Below are positions 46,796 through 50,158 of a stretch of DNA of 50,158 bases, one piece after another. The translations under genes were made by a program, and so were the position numbers. Position 1 is the stretch's first letter. The number at the start of each line of letters is the position of its first letter. The stretch spans positions 1 through 50,158 of the forward strand of contig RSEH01000315.1 of assembly GCA_006503475.1 (NCBI GenBank), written 5' to 3'. The notes below the pieces were generated by a model. The model searched no databases and was not told where the DNA came from. It saw nothing but the letters and a program-made list of their open reading frames with translations. Origin of the DNA: Stentor roeselii. Lineage: Eukaryota; Ciliophora; Heterotrichea; Heterotrichida; Stentoridae.

Positions 46796-47869
46796 CTAAA
46801 AACTATTAAGTTCAACTGTTTCTAGCAAGTCAGCAATTATCCTTGCATGCTTTGAAATGGATTCTCGGTCCTCAGTGATAACATCACGAATAAAATTCTC
46901 TTCTTTTCTCGCTCGTGTTTTTTCAGTATTAACCTCCATGATCTCCTCAGATGTTTTTTCATTGAAATTTTTTATTTCCTTTAAAATCCTTCCATTATCC
47001 TTCCTGATAACCTCGATTCTATCCTGATAATCAAAAAGTACTTTTTCCTTATTCTCCGATTCCCCCCTGTTTTTTTCATTAAAACTCTGAAGAAACCCAT
47101 CAATTTCAATAATTTCAGAAATTTTTTCAATACAATTCGCATGAATTTCCTGTTGTTCCTGTTTCAAACAAGCTAAAAGTTCATTATTCAAGTTGCGTCC
47201 TCCAAGTTTTTTACGAATCGCTTCCCATAAGACCTGGTTGTATTTATAAAGAAATTTATAATCAGCTTCTATTTCAGTGAGTCTTTCAACTTCTTTGTAC
47301 ATTTCTTCATTTGCAGTCATGAGTTTATCATCAACTAAAGAGTTCTGCATTGAATCTTTTCTTCTTCTAATTGACTCGATTTGTCTTTGACGAGACTCAA
47401 GATTTTCTTGTGACTCTTGAATAAAACTAGGAAGTTTTAAGATGTAGTCCTCGAGAAGGTGTTGATAGTCGTCGCCTTTGAGTTTTTCTTGATAACATTG
47501 AAAACTTATGCGAGAAAGGTGACTTGATGATGATGAGGCGGGAGTTGAAACTATTTTACTTGCCCATGAAAGGATTTTTAATAGTTTTTCCCATGATTTT
47601 TCGTCTGTTGATGCCTTTATTGTCTGGTATGGACTGTTCAAACCTCGTAGAACATCGTTTAGTTCTTTTAAGTTTGAAACACTTAGACTTGGGTCTAGTT
47701 GTTTGAAGATAAAATTCGCCATGGACCAGAACATGTGAAGGTCTGGCTGTTGCAAGGTGTGTAGAGAAATTGCATGGGTGTAGTGGTTTTTTGCTAGGAA
47801 TTCAATGATTTGGCGAATGTTGGATTCTAGAATTGTGAGTTTTTCGATTGATGAGGACTTGGTTGACAT
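46796..47869 (-). CDS. NDC80: Short NDC80/HEC1 kinetochore protein
   Basis: NDC80 binds microtubules at kinetochores through an N-terminal calponin-homology domain and dimerises by a coiled coil. Residues about 15-110 show the NDC80 pattern: IRQIIEFLAKNHYTHAISLH, TLQQPDLHMFWSMANFIFKQLDPSL, LNSPYQTIKAS and SWEKLLKILSWASKIV. Coiled coil follows to the C-terminus. At 357 residues it is much shorter than the usual 600-650: the basic N-terminal tail is almost absent and the coil is abbreviated, possibly lacking the loop and the Spc24/25-binding end. The frame has no sign of a missed intron: its stop is 13 bp from the convergent kinase gene's stop. Confidence 0.8.
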   Translation of the reverse strand: MSTKSSSIEKLTILESNIRQIIEFLAKNHYTHAISLHTLQQPDLHMFWSMANFIFKQLDPSLSVSNLKELNDVLRGLNSPYQTIKASTDEKSWEKLLKILSWASKIVSTPASSSSSHLSRISFQCYQEKLKGDDYQHLLEDYILKLPSFIQESQENLESRQRQIESIRRRKDSMQNSLVDDKLMTANEEMYKEVERLTEIEADYKFLYKYNQVLWEAIRKKLGGRNLNNELLACLKQEQQEIHANCIEKISEIIEIDGFLQSFNEKNRGESENKEKVLFDYQDRIEVIRKDNGRILKEIKNFNEKTSEEIMEVNTEKTRARKEENFIRDVITEDRESISKHARIIADLLETVELNSF

Positions 47870-48170
47870 TTGAATTTAATTTCTTAGAGCGGTTTATTTA
47901 GAATTAGGAAATTTTAGTAGAGGGTTGGGTGAATTTAAGAGGGAGGGATTTAAGGGTGTAATGAGTTACCAACTTAGATTTAATCTTAACTTACAAATTA
48001 CTAATTTTTCAACTCTTACCTTATTTAAAACATCATCTCAGGATTATCATTTACAAAATCTTTACACTACTTTACTCTTTAACTCTGAATAGCTCAAATG
48101 ATCATCAAATAGACTATCATAATCTTCAAAAATTATCTAATCTTCAAATAGATTATTATAAAGTGTAAAA
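47870..48170. other. AT-rich region between divergent genes
   Basis: About 301 bp holding the 5' flanks of NDC80 and the MORN-like gene. Short imperfect repeats of AATCTTCAAAnATTAT type occur near 48120-48160. No gene is seen. Confidence 0.5.
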
Positions 48171-49517
48171 ATGATAGAAGATGAATTCGGAACATACACA
48201 GGGTCAATCATAAGCAATCTGCCAAATGGCAAAGGTATCAAGAAATATAAAACAGGTCATATTATTGAAGGTTATTGGACACAAGGACGTCCTGTTGGCA
48301 AAGTCTCATTAATTTGTCCTCCTCATAATCTTTCCGTGACATTCAAAAATGGGAAAATCAATCGAATCCACACTGATAAAACAGAACTCTCTATTCAATT
48401 TCCTTATAAATTTATTCAAAAAGATCATAAATTTCAAGAAATTTTCGATGAATCAAATGAAAGTTGGTTTTCAATTCTCAGGTTATCTCGAATCTATGAT
48501 TTTTTCGAAAAAGCTTTGAACAGAAAGCTTGGGTTTGTAGATAAAATGATTGCACATGGTAATAATTGGAATGGTTTTACTTATTTTGGAGAACTGGAAT
48601 CAACTAATTACCAATTGATAATTCAAGGATATGGAATCTTGTATAATGAAAATAAGATTTACTATGGCAATTTCGATCGTGGAATTTTAATTGGATATTG
48701 CAATTATGCCTCTAATCACATTGTTTTAAAAGGTCCAAGTACATATTTTACTATTAACGGCCTTGGTACTGAAAAAAAATTAATGTATGGAGTTAAGTTA
48801 AAAGGAAATTTTTATTTTAATAAAAAGCATGGTAAGTTCAATATTTATTTCAAAGATTTCAGAATTGAAGCAACTTATCATAAAAATAAATTAAGGAATC
48901 CTGTCAAATACTTCAGAAACGAAAATTTTATCGCTGAATGTGAAGCTTCCGAGATTTTATTGATTCCTAAAGTCAATTCAGGATATCCAGATTTAGTTTA
49001 TTACACTAATCTTGCAAATGAAATGATTTGGAAACAAGCTCATAATATAAAATCCGAAACTTCGAAGATCAGTCAACAATTAAGATTAAAATCTAGTAAT
49101 TTGAAATTACTTAATTCACTCGCAAACGTTATAGAAAAATATGGGCATAGAAATAATTGGATTGAGATTGAATCTATTATGTATTTGGGGATAATAGGGT
49201 CTTTTAATAGTATATTACAAGAAATTTTTAAAGATTCACATCAGAGGAGCTATTCAAAATCTCAGGATGAAAAAATAATTGTTAATGGAATAGGAGAGCA
49301 GAGATATCAAGGAAATTGTCGATATTTTGGGAGTATCAAAGAAGGAATGAGAGATGGACTTGGAATTTTTTTTAGAAATGGGGAAATTTTATTCAAAGGA
49401 TATTGGAAAAAAAATTTATTTAATGGAAAAGGAATAATTTTTGATAAGAATATTAAAATTCAAGGAATTTGGAATATGGGAAAAATTGAAACTCCTATTA
49501 AATTTTTTAAATTTTAG
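48171..49517 (+). CDS. Degenerate MORN-repeat protein
   Basis: A 448-residue intact frame with scattered MORN-like units. At the start: GTYTGSIISNLPNGKGIKKY and HIIEGYWTQGRPVGK. In the middle: IQGYGILYNENKIYYGNFDRG and KLKGNFYFNKKHGKFNIYF. At the end: QRYQGNCRYFGSIKEGMRDG, LFKGYWKKNLFNGKGIIF and IQGIWNMGKIE. Between them lie helical stretches (about 85-140 and 285-350). Codon use is more AT-rich than in the MORN gene at 39787. No myristoylation signal is present. A cortical or ciliary scaffold is a guess based on the repeat. Confidence 0.75.
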   Translation: MIEDEFGTYTGSIISNLPNGKGIKKYKTGHIIEGYWTQGRPVGKVSLICPPHNLSVTFKNGKINRIHTDKTELSIQFPYKFIQKDHKFQEIFDESNESWFSILRLSRIYDFFEKALNRKLGFVDKMIAHGNNWNGFTYFGELESTNYQLIIQGYGILYNENKIYYGNFDRGILIGYCNYASNHIVLKGPSTYFTINGLGTEKKLMYGVKLKGNFYFNKKHGKFNIYFKDFRIEATYHKNKLRNPVKYFRNENFIAECEASEILLIPKVNSGYPDLVYYTNLANEMIWKQAHNIKSETSKISQQLRLKSSNLKLLNSLANVIEKYGHRNNWIEIESIMYLGIIGSFNSILQEIFKDSHQRSYSKSQDEKIIVNGIGEQRYQGNCRYFGSIKEGMRDGLGIFFRNGEILFKGYWKKNLFNGKGIIFDKNIKIQGIWNMGKIETPIKFFKF

Positions 49518-50085
49518 ATAAACTCATTACTATTGATTTTAAATTGAGATATCAAAAGATATTTTGAACTTTCTAGAATCATCTAATAGATAAATTATCT
49601 TATACATTAATATATGATTTTACTCACAATTACTTCAAGCTCATAAGAATGATATCGGAAAGATCAATTTAGACTCTGATATCAAGATTATCTTTATTTT
49701 TTCTTAATCTTCATATGTTCATTTTCATTCACTTCTTAAAAAATTTCTTTGATTAAGTTTAATCTCATAAATTTTTATTTTAAATTCTATTATTTTCCTC
49801 TATTCGATAAAGCTGTATTCTAATTTAAATAATTCATAAACTAGCAAGCAGATTTTAGCGCATGATTATAAAAAACCTTGATTAATAATCATTTAATTAA
49901 AAAAATTATCTCTAATCTAGATGATATTTTGAAATAAATTTTAGCACTAAACATGAGGACTGTGAAATGATATCACTCCAATATTTTTTATATAAACTAG
50001 TAAGGATCATTTAATCTTATTTATTCTCCAAATCAATAATATATATTTAAGAAATTCCTAAAATATCTTATTATTCAATTTATTA
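49518..50085. other. AT-rich spacer
   Basis: About 568 bp with many stops in all frames, between the MORN-like gene and the partial gene at the right edge. I see nothing I can assign. Confidence 0.55.
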
Positions 50086-50158
50086 TTATCCTTTCCTGAG
50101 AAATCGAACAACAAATAAAACAACAAATATGATAATCCAAATAAGAATAGAACCTACC
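50086..50158 (-). CDS. C-terminal tail of a membrane protein, cut by the window edge
   Basis: On the minus strand the last 73 bp encode VGSILIWIIIFVVLFVV followed by RFLRKG and a TAA stop (50086-50088). A single hydrophobic helix ended by a short basic tail is the usual end of a type I membrane protein, with the tail in the cytosol. The rest of the gene lies beyond the window, so neither length nor family can be judged, and chance is not excluded. Confidence 0.45.
   Translation of the reverse strand, partial: VGSILIWIIIFVVLFVVRFLRKG

Noticed and set aside
1-50158. rRNA, tRNA, CRISPR arrays, insertion sequences and telomeric repeats
   Set aside because: None was seen on either strand by inspection; small structured RNAs in the AT-rich spacers cannot be excluded without a covariance search.

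Overview
The window looks like macronuclear DNA of a heterotrich ciliate close to Stentor. Evidence seen in the sequence: intact genes use the standard code, with TAA, TAG and TGA all ending reading frames. Three introns of exactly 15 nt (GTAAR...AG) can be placed because removing them restores a protein. Coding DNA is richer in GC than the very AT-rich spacers. The gene set is that of a ciliated, phagotrophic protist: outer dynein arm docking, MORN repeat, many coiled-coil proteins, a hybrid histidine kinase and a giant cysteine-rich surface protein. The genus is an inference.

Left third (1-9.5 kb): gene-poor. Positions 82-2693 hold two decayed genes facing away from each other, with frameshifts and nonsense codons but gene-like base composition. 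Positions 2.7-9.5 kb are AT-rich and carry one small intact gene (4037-4564), a secreted poly(3-hydroxybutyrate) depolymerase-like gene (7384-8331, minus) and two further broken frames (3300-3764, 5861-6515). The interior stops of those two frames are only TAG/TGA, or only TGA.

Middle (9.5-30.3 kb): densely packed. In order: F-BAR-like/TBC RabGAP, coiled-coil protein, coiled-coil protein, VPS28 (ESCRT-I), secreted GH57-like glycosidase, DYRK-like pseudokinase with a coiled-coil N-terminus, coiled-coil protein, PHD-finger protein, Pumilio-type RNA-binding protein, ITPA-type nucleotide pyrophosphatase (15-nt intron), TRIM-like RING/B-box protein with a RanBP2-type finger, membrane hybrid histidine kinase, 2-aminoethylphosphonate transaminase, and a RING multi-pass membrane protein (15-nt intron). 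Start codons of divergent pairs lie as close as 21-28 bp, and one convergent pair has stop codons that touch.

Right third (30.3-50.2 kb): a 2298-residue membrane protein combining a degenerate leishmanolysin domain, about 11-12 cysteine-rich repeats, a REJ/GPS-like region and several membrane segments. It is followed by an FYVE-like coiled-coil protein with a possible lipidated tail, an acylated MORN protein (15-nt intron), TRAPPC13, an outer-dynein-arm docking coiled coil, a protein kinase fused through long VPQ and VPN repeats to a RING/IBR-like zinc module, a short NDC80, a second MORN-like protein and the tail of a membrane protein at the right edge.

Themes, by inference: membrane traffic (VPS28, TRAPPC13, TBC, FYVE-like), the cilium and cytoskeleton (docking complex, MORN, coiled coils), mitosis (NDC80), ubiquitin-type zinc proteins, and digestion of food (PHB depolymerase, GH57). 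No rRNA, tRNA, CRISPR array or intact transposon was recognised.
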